Origin: Rhizobacter koreensis
Lineage (GTDB): Bacteria; Pseudomonadota; Gammaproteobacteria; Burkholderiales; Burkholderiaceae_C
Length of the DNA stretch: 64,000 nucleotides
Assembly (NCBI RefSeq): GCF_013366375.1
Contig: NZ_JABWMJ010000004.1
Span: 62,001-126,000, forward strand
Direction of reading: 5' to 3'
Shown one piece after another: positions 48,701 through 57,345 of the stretch (within the stretch, counting starts at the first letter, position 1; the number at the start of each line of letters is the position of its first letter). The position numbers and the translations under genes are program-made. The notes below the pieces were generated by a model. The model did not search any database, was not told the origin of the DNA, and saw only the letters and a list, made by a program, of their open reading frames with translations.

Positions 48701-49593
48701 TGAGCCCCGAGCTGCCGGTTTGGCGCTCGCTGCTCTACGTCCCGGCGCACGTCGAGCGCTTCGTCGCACGCGCGCACGAGCGCGGTGCCGATTGCATCCA
48801 GATCGACCTCGAGGACAGCGTTCCGCCGTCCGAAAAGGAGCTCGCGCGCCGTTGCGTGGCGGCTGCCGCCGAGCGGGTGCGCGCCGGCGGCGCCGACGTG
48901 CTGGTGCGCATCAACCGGCCGCTCGGCCTGGCGGTGCGCGACATCGAGGCGGCGGTCGGGCCGCACGTCGACGGCTTCACGCTCACCAAGGTGGCGAGCG
49001 CCGATCACGTGCGCCTGCTCGACGAGCTGATCGGCGAAGTCGAGCAGCAGCGCGGAATGACGGTCGGTCACTCGCGCCTCATCGTGCTGATCGAGAGCGC
49101 CGATGCGTGGCTGCACGCCGCGGCCATCGCGCGGGCGAGCCCGCGCATCGTCGCGCTCAACCTCGCCTCGGAAGACTTCGCGCTCGACTGCGGCATCGAG
49201 CCCAGCTTCGAGACGCTCTTGATGCCCAAGCAGCAGCTCGTCTACGCCGCGCGCGCGGCCGGCGTGCTGCCGCTCGGCCTGGTCGACAGCATGACGAACT
49301 TCGCCGACGAGGCGAAGTTCGCCGACATCGTGCGGCGCTCGCGCCGGTTCGGCTTCGTGGGCGCGTCGTGCATCCACCCCGCGCAGGTGCCGATCCTCAA
49401 TGCGCTGTTCGCGCCGAGCAGCGAAGAGGTCGAGCGCGCCCGCCGCGTGATCGACGCGCTCGAAGCCGCCACGCGTGAAGGGCGCGGCGCCGCGGCACTC
49501 GACGGCCGCATGATCGACGCGCCGATCGCCGAGAACGCGCGCCGCCTGATCGCCCGCCACACGGCGATCGCGGCACGCGCTGCGCGCGCCTAA
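48700..49593 (+). CDS. CitE-like (HpcH/HpaI family) CoA-ester lyase
   Basis: A 297-residue TIM-barrel lyase of the citrate-lyase beta / malyl-CoA lyase group. Conserved segments are RSLLYVPAHVERFV, CIQIDLEDSVPPSEKELAR with the metal-binding Glu, VLVRINRPLGLA with the CoA/carboxylate Arg, VLIESADAWLHA, and GASCIHPAQVPILNALFAPS. Its single-gene, non-citDF context fits citramalyl/malyl-CoA lyase rather than ATP-independent citrate lyase. An in-frame GTG at 48697 is possible; the ATG at 48700 overlapping the previous stop is favoured. It splits the CoA ester made upstream. Confidence 0.88.
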   Translation: MSPELPVWRSLLYVPAHVERFVARAHERGADCIQIDLEDSVPPSEKELARRCVAAAAERVRAGGADVLVRINRPLGLAVRDIEAAVGPHVDGFTLTKVASADHVRLLDELIGEVEQQRGMTVGHSRLIVLIESADAWLHAAAIARASPRIVALNLASEDFALDCGIEPSFETLLMPKQQLVYAARAAGVLPLGLVDSMTNFADEAKFADIVRRSRRFGFVGASCIHPAQVPILNALFAPSSEEVERARRVIDALEAATREGRGAAALDGRMIDAPIAENARRLIARHTAIAARAARA

Positions 49594-49601
49594 GGACCCG
49601 C

Positions 49602-50270
49602 ATGACGGACGACGCTGGCTCGCGATCGCTGCGCGCGCTCTGCCGGGCGGCCAATCAGCAGGCGGCGGGCTGGCCGGGCAGGTTCGGCGCCACGTCGCAG
49701 GCCCCGGCCGCGGCGCGCGCCAAGCACCTGCTGGCGTCCGGCGTGCTTGGCGGCTCGAGCCTGCTCGCGCTCGCCTTCGTCGGCCCGCAGCTGTTCGGCC
49801 GGGCCGAGACGCCGGAAGCGATCCTCGCAGCGTCGGTCGCATCGGCCAGACCATCACCAGCGGCCGTGTTGCCGCCATCGCCCGAGCCCGCCGCGGGCGG
49901 CCCCGTGCGCCGGCAGGGCAACGACCTGCTGCTCGACTTCGACGGCGTGCCGCTGCCCGAGGCCGTCGCCTTGCTCGCGCGCGCCACGGGAACCGCCGTG
50001 CACGACGCGGAGTCGCTGTTGCCGTCGGTGCTCGTCACGCTGCACCTGCGCGCGCGCAGTGTCGGCGACGCGTGGAAGCAGCTCCTGCAAGGACGCGCCG
50101 CGTTCGACATCGCCTGCCCGGTCACCGGATGCCAGGTCGTGATCGCTGGTGAACGCTCCCTTCCGTCTCAGGCGACGCGCGCCACCGGCGCGGGCGGCGC
50201 GGGCCGCCACGCCGAGCCGGCCAAGGCCCCCACGGAAGAAGAGCTGTCCCAGCCGGACGGCGCCTGCTGA
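49602..50270 (+). CDS. Single-pass membrane protein with an STN-like domain
   Basis: A 222-residue protein. After about 40 residues a hydrophobic segment (ASGVLGGSSLLALAFVG) anchors it in the inner membrane. A Pro-rich linker follows. Residues about 107-170 (LLLDFDGVPLPEAVALLARATGTAVHDAE and VTLHLRARSVGDAWKQLLQG, quoted in parts) resemble the STN domain of secretins and TonB receptors. Its C-terminus is Ala/Gly-rich and ends in a Cys. It starts 8 bp after the CitE-like gene with SD AAGGA and thus belongs to that operon, but its role there is unclear. It is not a secretin itself, being far too short. Confidence 0.65.
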   Translation: MTDDAGSRSLRALCRAANQQAAGWPGRFGATSQAPAAARAKHLLASGVLGGSSLLALAFVGPQLFGRAETPEAILAASVASARPSPAAVLPPSPEPAAGGPVRRQGNDLLLDFDGVPLPEAVALLARATGTAVHDAESLLPSVLVTLHLRARSVGDAWKQLLQGRAAFDIACPVTGCQVVIAGERSLPSQATRATGAGGAGRHAEPAKAPTEEELSQPDGAC

Positions 50271-50651
50271 CGCGGCGCATGCGCCGACGCTGATCGCGCC
50301 GCCCCGCCGGATTCGCACCGAGGGACGCCGCCGCAGCGAAACGCCGCGGCACTGCGCGGCTCCGTGCACTTCCCTTGTCCCGTTCAGCCCCGCACGTAGC
50401 CGCCACGGCGGGGTCGCGCCCGCCGGTGCGCGGCCGCTGCCTCGGCCCGCGATATCGCAGGGCGCTCGAACGGTCGGGCCAAACAAGCGTCCGGTGTTTC
50501 TTTGTTGGTCGCATGGCATCGTCCCCGGGTCTGCCAGGAGGCTGCACGCGTGCGACGCGGCTGAGTGAGACACGGCTGACGGGGAACCGGGTGAAGTCCC
50601 GCCGTCGCTCAGCCGCTTTCCGTTTCAGAGAGCACAACGAGGAGATAACCA
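50271..50651. other. Leader region of the second quinoprotein fusion gene
   Basis: 381 bp without a gene. GGTCGGGCC at 50474-50482 is a near-match to the recurring GGTCNGACC site. The last ~90 bp contain the folded leader described at 50559-50614. Confidence 0.5.
50559..50614 (+). ncRNA. Structured 5' leader of the second quinoprotein fusion gene (candidate)
   Basis: Three nested stems: GGCTGAG (50559-50565)/CTCAGCC (50608-50614), GACGG (50578-50582)/CCGTC (50602-50606), and a hairpin CGGG-TGAAGT-CCCG (50588-50601). GGAAC lies unpaired on the 5' side of the hairpin. The core CGGGTGAARTCCCG also occurs at 62557-62571 before an MFS gene, and a related GGTGAGAGTCC precedes the first quinoprotein fusion gene. 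Confidence 0.5.
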
Positions 50652-53429
50652 ATGAAACTACGCTTATCCGCCCTGACGGCGTTGACCGCCGTCATCGCGG
50701 CCACGTCAGCGCCCGGCGTGTCGATCGCCCAGTCGGCGCTCACGCCCGCAGGCGCCAACTGGCCCTATACCACCGGCAACCTCGGCAGCCATGGCTACAG
50801 CTCGCTGACGCAGATCAACAAGGCGAACGTCAAGAACCTGGGTCTGGCGTGGGTGACCCACACCGGCGCCGAGCCGGTGACCTCGCCGGTCTCGCGCCCC
50901 GGCAACAACGCGACGGCCCAGCAGACCACGCCGATCGTCGTCGACGGCACCATGTACCTGAACCCGCCCGGCGGCGGCGCGATGGCGCTCAATGCAGCCA
51001 CCGGTGAGGTCAAGTGGAAGTGGGTGCCGAACGCCAGCGACCCGGCGCCCAACAACTACGGTCCGGCCACGCAGCAGCGCGGCGTCGCGTACGGTGAAGA
51101 CAAGATCTTCACGACCGCTGCCGGCAACCGCGTCGTCGCCCTGAACAAGGACACCGGCGCCGTCCTCTGGGCCGTCCAGCCGGTCGCGTCAAACGGCGAG
51201 GCCATCAGCGGCATCGCCAAGGTCCGCCCGATGTACTACAAGGCTGCGGGTGCGCCCTACGGCCTGGTGTTCATGGGCAACAACGACAACAACCGTGGCG
51301 CATTCGTCGCGCTGCGCGCCGACACCGGCGCGGTGGTCTGGACGTTCTTCAGCACCTACCCGCACGGGTCCACGTTCACCGATGTGAACGGAACGACCTT
51401 CGATCCCGGCGACTCCTTCACCACCAAGGTCACGCCGAACGACACGCCCAACGAGTGCTACCGCACCGCCGGCGCAACCCCGTGGCAGGGCGGCACCATC
51501 GATCCCGAACTGGGCATGATCTACGTGCCGTTCGGCAACGTGCGCAGCTGCAATGGCTCGCAGAACGGTGAAGGCCGTCCTGGCGACAACCTGTTCGGCA
51601 GCTCGATCGTCGCGCTCGACCTCAACACCGGTGCCTACAAGTGGCACTTCCAGGCCGTCAAGCACGACATCTGGGACATGGACAACGCGCTGCCGGCGAC
51701 GCTGGCGGACGTGACCATCGGCGGGCAGGTCAAGAAGGTCCTGCTCTATGGCAGCAAGTCGGCGTTCCAGTTCACGCTGGATCGCGCCACGGGCAAGCCG
51801 GTGCTGCCGATCGAGTACCGCGCGGTTCCCGGCGACAGCCGCAACAACCCGGCGCTGACGCAGCCTTTCCCGCTGCAGAACATTTACAGCGACCTCTGCG
51901 TCAACAAGCAGAATCTGGGCTCCGCGGTTCCCGGCGACCAGAACCGCATCGCCCCGAACTGGAACGGCTTTCAGGCCGAGCCCGATCCCGCGAACCCGGG
52001 TCAGTACCGGCTGGTCTACAAGACGCCGAACTACCTGACGGCGGAAGAGCCCTTCATGGTCGGGCCGCCGCGCAACGGCTGCCTCTACGACGGCTCGTAC
52101 GAAGGCTTCGTGTACGTGTTCCCGCCGAGCCAGAACGGCGGCAACGACATGACCAACGTGTCGTACAGCCCGAAGCTCAACATGCACTACGTCGGGCTCT
52201 CGTACATGCCCGGCGGCCACCCGCTGCAGCAGGGCGGCAACGGCCTGCGCATGATCGGCGGCTATCAGTCGGGTGCCATCCTCGGCGTCAACAGCTCGAC
52301 CGGTCAGGTCGTCTGGTACAAGCGGCTCGTGCTCGACCTCTCGCGCCAGCACAACCCGCTGGTCACGGCGTCCGACCTGCTGTTCCACACCCAGATGGAC
52401 GGCTACGTGATCGGGCGTGACGCGGCCACGGGTGACGAGCTGTGGCGCTACTCGATGGGTGCGCCCAGCCAGGCCGGCACGATCTCGTACATGGTCAACG
52501 GCGAGCAGTACGTTGCGACCACCAACATGGCGGGCAGCCAGCCGTACTCGCAAGGCGGCAACGGTGACGCGGTGTTTGCGTGGAAGCTCGGCGGCACCGC
52601 CAAGTACTACACCGGCACGCGTGCCAACCCGACCATCGTGTCGGGCAGCGGCGAGGCTCCGGACGCCCTGCAGATCCCGAACATCCGTCGCCCGACGGAC
52701 AACACCGCAGCGGGCATCGTGCCGGCCAACGAGATCTGGATGGCGCGCTCGAACAACACCGCGACCTCGACCGGCGATAGCGTGAACACCAACTCGATGA
52801 TCCCGTCGAACCGTTCGGTCCCGGTCGGCACGACGGTGACGTTCCGGAACCCGGGTGTCGAGACGTTCCCGAACGCGCCGAACCTGAAGGAGCACTGCGC
52901 CACCCAGTTCTTCGAGGGCAAGTTCAACTTCAGGCTGCAGCCGGGTCAGACCGCCCAGTACAAGTTCGACAAGGAGGGCGAGTACTTCTACAACGACTGC
53001 ACGGACCCGCGTCCGGCGGGCCGGGTGATCGTCACGCTCGCGCCGGAGCCGGCCGCTCTGCAGATCGTGCCGAACGTGCTGAACCTGCGCTCGGCGAACG
53101 GCGTGCACACCGGCGTTCAGGGCCTCGTCACCGCGATGATGACGGTCCCGGCTGGCTGGAAGCTCGACATCGGCCCGGTCGGCCTGGGCGACCCGACGAT
53201 CGGCAACGTTCAACTGAAGGCGCCGCTCTCGAACAAGGTGTTCACCGCGGTCACCGCCAGCCTCTCGGCGAACGGCACGTCGCTGGTGGCGACCTTCAAC
53301 AAGGGCGACATCGATCACAACGTTCCGGAGGGCAACGCCGTCCCGCTGGTGGTCTCGGCCAACTTCGTCGACGCTGCCGGCGTGCAACGCAAGCTTCAGG
53401 GCACCGCCAACGTGCGCACCGTGAAGTAA
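50652..53429 (+). CDS. Secreted PQQ-type beta-propeller fused to cupredoxin-like and Ig-like domains (second copy)
   Basis: A 925-residue paralogue of the protein at 39586 with the same three-part plan. The signal peptide (LTALTAVIAATSAPG) is followed by a propeller with blades such as TGEVKWKWVP, TGAVLWAVQP, TGAYKWHFQA and TGDELWRYSMG, and HDIWDMDN. The cupredoxin-like domain has His748-Cys749 and Cys783 with CTDPRPAGR after it, so again the usual His and Met copper ligands are missing. An Ig-like C-terminal domain ends in VRTVK. The SD GAGG precedes ATG at 50652. The propeller sequence suggests an alcohol dehydrogenase or a non-catalytic relative; no cytochrome c domain is fused. Confidence 0.85.
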   Translation: MKLRLSALTALTAVIAATSAPGVSIAQSALTPAGANWPYTTGNLGSHGYSSLTQINKANVKNLGLAWVTHTGAEPVTSPVSRPGNNATAQQTTPIVVDGTMYLNPPGGGAMALNAATGEVKWKWVPNASDPAPNNYGPATQQRGVAYGEDKIFTTAAGNRVVALNKDTGAVLWAVQPVASNGEAISGIAKVRPMYYKAAGAPYGLVFMGNNDNNRGAFVALRADTGAVVWTFFSTYPHGSTFTDVNGTTFDPGDSFTTKVTPNDTPNECYRTAGATPWQGGTIDPELGMIYVPFGNVRSCNGSQNGEGRPGDNLFGSSIVALDLNTGAYKWHFQAVKHDIWDMDNALPATLADVTIGGQVKKVLLYGSKSAFQFTLDRATGKPVLPIEYRAVPGDSRNNPALTQPFPLQNIYSDLCVNKQNLGSAVPGDQNRIAPNWNGFQAEPDPANPGQYRLVYKTPNYLTAEEPFMVGPPRNGCLYDGSYEGFVYVFPPSQNGGNDMTNVSYSPKLNMHYVGLSYMPGGHPLQQGGNGLRMIGGYQSGAILGVNSSTGQVVWYKRLVLDLSRQHNPLVTASDLLFHTQMDGYVIGRDAATGDELWRYSMGAPSQAGTISYMVNGEQYVATTNMAGSQPYSQGGNGDAVFAWKLGGTAKYYTGTRANPTIVSGSGEAPDALQIPNIRRPTDNTAAGIVPANEIWMARSNNTATSTGDSVNTNSMIPSNRSVPVGTTVTFRNPGVETFPNAPNLKEHCATQFFEGKFNFRLQPGQTAQYKFDKEGEYFYNDCTDPRPAGRVIVTLAPEPAALQIVPNVLNLRSANGVHTGVQGLVTAMMTVPAGWKLDIGPVGLGDPTIGNVQLKAPLSNKVFTAVTASLSANGTSLVATFNKGDIDHNVPEGNAVPLVVSANFVDAAGVQRKLQGTANVRTVK

Positions 53430-53445
53430 TCGGAGCATGATCGGC

Positions 53446-53483
53446 TGGGCCCGGGCACCCGCGAGGGGCGCTCGGGCCCATTT
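53446..53483 (+). terminator. Probable terminator of the second quinoprotein fusion gene
   Basis: The arms TGGGCCCG (53446-53453) and CGGGCCCA (53473-53480) with a long internal loop, followed by TTT. Confidence 0.6.
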
Positions 53484-53561
53484 CGAGCGTTCGACGAGAT
53501 GGACGTTCGAAGGGCGCGCATGGTGCGCGTCCTTCTTCATCGGCACAAAGGGAGGGTCGAA

Positions 53562-54230
53562 GTGATCAAGCGAATCTTGGTGGGGTGTCTGGCGGCTCTT
53601 GCGTTCTCGACGCAAGCGGCGCCGATCTCGTTCTTCAACGTGGAACTCAACGCCGACGCGATCGCCCTGAGCGACGGTGCGCCTGGTATCGGCTCGCAAT
53701 CGAGCCCGCCGGGCGCGGCGCCGGTCATCGCGACCGCGGCATCGATCGGGACCGCCGACATCGCGACGGCCGGCGCGATCGCCGACACCGGCCTGCTCAA
53801 CGCGTCGGCGGATGTCACCGGCACCGGTGCCGGTGTTTCCAGCGCGGTCGGCGCCGCGCGTTTCTTCGGTTCGTTCGTCAACGGCGGCTGGCTCATCCTG
53901 AACCTGGGCCTCGACCCGTTCGAAGCCGTGACCGGCTCGGGCCTGTCGGGTGTTTCGCTGTTCGCGCGTCTGACGAGCGGCGGCGTCACGCTGTTCGAGG
54001 ACATCATCACCGCCAGCCGCACGCTCGACTACTACCTGACGCCGGGAACCGTCGGCACGCTCGAGCTGCTGCTCACGAGTGAGGCCTCGGTGGGTCTCGG
54101 CGGAGCGAACGCGGGTTCCGCGTTCGCCTCCGGCCTGGTCACGCTCGTGGGCACCGTCCCGGAACCCGGCACCTGGCTGCTGTTCATGCTGGGCGCCGGT
54201 ACGATGCTGCTCGTGCGCCGGAGGGCTTGA
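53562..54230 (+). CDS. PEP-CTERM surface protein
   Basis: A 222-residue exported protein. It has a signal peptide (IKRILVGCLAALAFSTQA), a Gly/Ala/Thr-rich beta-structured body and a C-terminal sorting signal VPEPGTWLLFMLGAG ending in LLVRRRA. The start is GTG at 53562, 6 nt after SD GGGAGG; a longer in-frame start is rejected because it breaks the signal peptide. No ligand is visible. A terminator follows at 54282. It is probably its own unit, because a terminator precedes it. Confidence 0.88.
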   Translation: MIKRILVGCLAALAFSTQAAPISFFNVELNADAIALSDGAPGIGSQSSPPGAAPVIATAASIGTADIATAGAIADTGLLNASADVTGTGAGVSSAVGAARFFGSFVNGGWLILNLGLDPFEAVTGSGLSGVSLFARLTSGGVTLFEDIITASRTLDYYLTPGTVGTLELLLTSEASVGLGGANAGSAFASGLVTLVGTVPEPGTWLLFMLGAGTMLLVRRRA

Positions 54231-54281
54231 GCGCGCGGCGCCGCTAACGCTTGTCTCTCATCGTCCAGAACGGTGCTTCGT

Positions 54282-54310
54282 GGCCCCGGGCAACCCCCGG
54301 GGCCCTTTTT
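54282..54310 (+). terminator. Intrinsic terminator after the PEP-CTERM gene
   Basis: A perfect 9-bp stem GGCCCCGGG/CCCGGGGCC followed by CTTTTT. The next gene begins only 35 bp later. Confidence 0.9.
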
Positions 54311-54344
54311 CGTCCGACCTCCGAATCTCCGCCAGGTGCACGCG

Positions 54345-54965
54345 ATGGATGAAGTCTTCGGCCTCTTCCCGACCCCTTTCCTGCGCGCCCCCGGCACCCT
54401 GAGCGCGAGCCTGGTTCAGGGTCTGGTGCGGCACTTCACCGTGATGCCGCGCGACCTCAACAAGGCGTCCGACCAGCTTTCGCACACGGCGCTGCTCGGC
54501 CCCGACGACAGCCCGCTGCTGGTCGAGGCCGCGACCGTGATCACCCCGAAGATCGTCGACATGGGCGCGCTGATGTTCGGCGAGCGTCTCGAGTGGTCGA
54601 TCAAGGAAATGTGGGTCAACGTGCTCGAGCCGGGCGGTCAGCAGGCCATGCACAACCACGCCAACAGCTTCATCTCGGGCGTGGTCTACCTCACCGACAC
54701 GCACGAGGCGTCGCAGACCGTGTTCCTGCGCTCCGCAGGCGGCAGCGACTTCGTGTTCAAGAACGAGCACGCCAACGTCACGTCGACGCCGTTCAACGGC
54801 GATCGCTGGATCAGCCCCAAGCCGGCTCCGGGCGACGTCGTCCTGTTCCCCAGCTACCTGCTGCACGCCGTGCCTCCGAACCAGGGTGAGCGCCGCATCA
54901 CGATGGCGTTCAACGCCATTCCGAGCGGCCTCGACTCGTGGGGCTATTCGGTCAAGTTCGGGTGA
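54345..54965 (+). CDS. Putative 2OG-Fe(II) oxygenase (TIGR02466-like)
   Basis: A 206-residue protein of a family of putative 2-oxoglutarate/Fe(II)-dependent oxygenases with unknown substrate. It opens FGLFPTPFLRAPGTL, as in TIGR02466 members. Probable ligands are the pair His103/His105 (AMHNHANSF) and His174 (SYLLHAVPPNQ), with Arg184 (GERRITMAFN) for 2-oxoglutarate. The ATG at 54345 lies 35 bp past a strong terminator, so a promoter must lie in a very short interval or transcription leaks through. A hairpin follows the gene. Confidence 0.82.
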   Translation: MDEVFGLFPTPFLRAPGTLSASLVQGLVRHFTVMPRDLNKASDQLSHTALLGPDDSPLLVEAATVITPKIVDMGALMFGERLEWSIKEMWVNVLEPGGQQAMHNHANSFISGVVYLTDTHEASQTVFLRSAGGSDFVFKNEHANVTSTPFNGDRWISPKPAPGDVVLFPSYLLHAVPPNQGERRITMAFNAIPSGLDSWGYSVKFG

Positions 54966-55029
54966 CGGTGCGGGGCGCAACACGCCGGATCGCGCGCCGG
55001 CCTTCCTGATCCCGCGCGGCCCGAAAGCA

Positions 55030-55054
55030 AACGCCCACCGCGAAGGTGGGCGTT
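55030..55054. terminator. Bidirectional hairpin between convergent genes
   Basis: Perfect 10-bp arms AACGCCCACC/GGTGGGCGTT with a 5-nt loop, between the oxygenase gene (+) and the TIM-barrel gene (-). T-rich runs on either side are short. Confidence 0.7.
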
Positions 55055-55102
55055 CTTGCGGTGAGGCGATTCATCGGGACGACGAACCACCCGCAAGCCA
55101 CG

Positions 55103-56221
55103 TCAGAGGATCTGCGACGGATCCCAGCCGGCCGCGATCGCGCGGGTACGGATCGAGTCGGAGTTCTTGCGGAACTCGGCGATCATGATCGCCGGCGTCA
55201 GTCGGCCGCTCGTGTAGTTGGGGCTGTCGGCGAAGTCGGCGTTGTTGAGACTCACCGACGTGCCGGTGCCACCGGTGATGCTGTACTCGAGCTGGTTCTC
55301 CGCCGCCCCGCTGTAGCCACCGAGGCGCAGCAGCTGGTAGAAGGTGGTCCAGTTGATCAGCCCCGGCATGCCCGGCGAGACCCGGCCGACGCTGAGCGCG
55401 CCCGTGGTGGGATTGATCGTGCCGGCGACGTCCTCGGGCGCGACGCAACCGATGTTCGGCATCCAGCGGCGCATCATGATCTGCCACGCGTTGCCGGGCG
55501 CGTTCGACACGACGTGGCCGATCGCGAGGTTGATACCGATGAGGCGCGGGTCGATACCCTGCATCGCATAGGCATACGGCTCGACCGTGTTGCCGATGTT
55601 GCTGCCGTGGGTATGCGCCACGCCCTGGATCCCGCCGTACATCGCGTTGATCTGGGCCAGGCGGCGATACTGCAGACGCACCGCGTCGAGCAGCGAGGTC
55701 ATGGTCTGACCGAACGTGTTGTTCGCGAAGGACTGGCCACCGCTGTTGTTGAAGCGGTACTTGCGGATGCCGTTGGCGCCCGCCACCGACAGGATCTCGT
55801 GCACGAACTGGGTCTGGATCCAGGACGTGTCCGCAGCGTTGGTCGGCGGCGCGAAGTTGGTGCCGATGTGGTCGCAGATGGTCCCGGTGCTGCGAATGCC
55901 TGCCAGCATCTGCGGCAGATGCGTGGCGACCTGCGAAGGAAGCACGTGGCCGCCGTCGCGCACGGTCAGGTCGACCGCGGCGTAGCCGCCCGCGCGCATC
56001 GCCTCGCCGATCGCGACGCCGGTGCCGTACGGGTCCTGGCGCGTCTCGGCTTCGGTGCGCACCCACTGGGCGTGACGCGACCAGACCTGCGTCACCAGAC
56101 GCTGCGGCTGGGCGGTCTGCGCCGCCGCGGTGCTCGGGAAGGCCGCTTCCTTGCCGACCAGCGCGGTGGCGGCGGTGGCGGCTGCAGCGGCAGCGCCCGA
56201 GAGAAAACTACGTCGTTCCAT
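55103..56221 (-). CDS. TAT-exported sugar phosphate isomerase/epimerase-type TIM-barrel protein
   Basis: A 372-residue protein. It begins MERRSFLSGAAAAAA, a twin-arginine signal. The mature part reads as a xylose-isomerase-like TIM barrel: AIGEAMRAGGYAAVDLTVRDGGHVLP near the N-terminus, then HLPQMLAGIRSTG, ICDHIGTNF and GIRKYRF. Export in folded form via TAT suggests a cofactor or metal site. The ATG at 56221 has SD AGGAGAC. It follows the PEP-CTERM gene by 26 bp and is probably co-transcribed with it. Its substrate is unknown. Confidence 0.75.
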   Translation of the reverse strand: MERRSFLSGAAAAAATAATALVGKEAAFPSTAAAQTAQPQRLVTQVWSRHAQWVRTEAETRQDPYGTGVAIGEAMRAGGYAAVDLTVRDGGHVLPSQVATHLPQMLAGIRSTGTICDHIGTNFAPPTNAADTSWIQTQFVHEILSVAGANGIRKYRFNNSGGQSFANNTFGQTMTSLLDAVRLQYRRLAQINAMYGGIQGVAHTHGSNIGNTVEPYAYAMQGIDPRLIGINLAIGHVVSNAPGNAWQIMMRRWMPNIGCVAPEDVAGTINPTTGALSVGRVSPGMPGLINWTTFYQLLRLGGYSGAAENQLEYSITGGTGTSVSLNNADFADSPNYTSGRLTPAIMIAEFRKNSDSIRTRAIAAGWDPSQIL

Positions 56222-56247
56222 GGTGTCTCCTGTGGTAGAGGTCGTGA

Positions 56248-57225
56248 TCAGGAAAGGGCTGCGCCGCGCGAGGACTGCCCGCGCGCCTGGCGACGGCGCG
56301 AGAGCCACAGCAACAGCCCGGCGGCGCTGCCGAGCGCCAGCGTCGAAGGTTCCGGGATGGCCTGGATGCCGGCGGAGATGAGGAGCGCCGAGTCGCCGAA
56401 CGAGTCCATCGCGTCGGCGATCGCGAACGAGATCGAGTTGACGGCGCCGAAATTGACCGGGATCGTGAGGTCGATGCGCGTGGTGAGCCCGTCGAGCTCG
56501 GTGATGATGGAATCGAAGAACGGCGGGTTGTCGCGGTACAGGTTGCAGTTCTGACCACCGATATTGGGCGCTGCACCGGAGGTGGGGCCGCCGCAATTGA
56601 TCGATGACGCCGAGATGGGGGTATTGGAGCCCGGAACCAGCGCGTAGTTGACGCCGTTGACGAAAATACCGAAGACATCGGTCGGGAAACCCGAATTGAG
56701 CGCGTCGTTATAGTCTTCCGAGCCGAACACGATACTCATCGTGATTCGCTGGTTGTTCGGAATGAAATTGAAGCTCAGCACCGAGGCGTTCTGGGTGCCG
56801 AACGGCGACAGCGAACTCAGGAGGCTCGTGCCGGGCGACATGTTCGGGGTGAGCGAGTTGCCGAACCCTGCGGTGAAGGTACCGGTGCTGTTGGCCACGT
56901 CGCCCGGGAAGGCGGCGCTGCTGCCCACGAAGCGCGCATCGCCGCTCGACAGCACGACACCCCGGTCGATGCCGAGGCCGCTCGACCCGGTGCCGCCGTT
57001 CGCGAAGGTGCCCGATGCGGTAGCCGCCCCGGTGTATTGCGCCGAGCCGGCGACGACCGCGATCCCGCTGTTGGAGCCGAGCAGGGCGTTGACGAGCGCG
57101 GCCGCCGAAGCCGCCGACGCGTCGGGCAGCACGGTGACGACCGGGGCCGCGTGCGCGGACGACAGGCAGGCCGCACTGGCCAGCGCGAGCGCGGCCGCTT
57201 TGAATCCCAGAACCTTCTTGTTCAC
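56248..57225 (-). CDS. PEP-CTERM protein with choice-of-anchor L domain
   Basis: A 325-residue exported protein. The signal peptide ends near CLSSAHAAP. The central part shows the choice-of-anchor L pattern: VLSSGDARFVG, FNFIPNNQRITMSIVFGSEDYND and DVFGIFVNGVNYALVPG. It ends in a sorting tail IPEPSTLALGSAAG and Arg-rich residues (SRRRQARG). The start is GTG at 57225 with SD AAGGAGAG. A sigma-54-type promoter lies 121-136 bp upstream. Function is unknown; these domains occur with other anchors too. Confidence 0.85.
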   Translation of the reverse strand: MNKKVLGFKAAALALASAACLSSAHAAPVVTVLPDASAASAAALVNALLGSNSGIAVVAGSAQYTGAATASGTFANGGTGSSGLGIDRGVVLSSGDARFVGSSAAFPGDVANSTGTFTAGFGNSLTPNMSPGTSLLSSLSPFGTQNASVLSFNFIPNNQRITMSIVFGSEDYNDALNSGFPTDVFGIFVNGVNYALVPGSNTPISASSINCGGPTSGAAPNIGGQNCNLYRDNPPFFDSIITELDGLTTRIDLTIPVNFGAVNSISFAIADAMDSFGDSALLISAGIQAIPEPSTLALGSAAGLLLWLSRRRQARGQSSRGAALS

Positions 57226-57345
57226 GAACCTCTCCTTGATTTCGTTGTGGCCGACGCGTCGCGATCGAGCCGCGTCAACGCCGCGTCCGGCAGGCCCCGA
57301 GGAAACCCTTGTCGCTCACCGGTTCCGGACGCCGCAGATTCGGTC

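Noticed and set aside
50575..50605. Cobalamin riboswitch
   Set aside because: GGGGAACCGGGTGAAGTCC looks like the core, but no B12 box or the second conserved loop follows, and the downstream gene is not B12-related.
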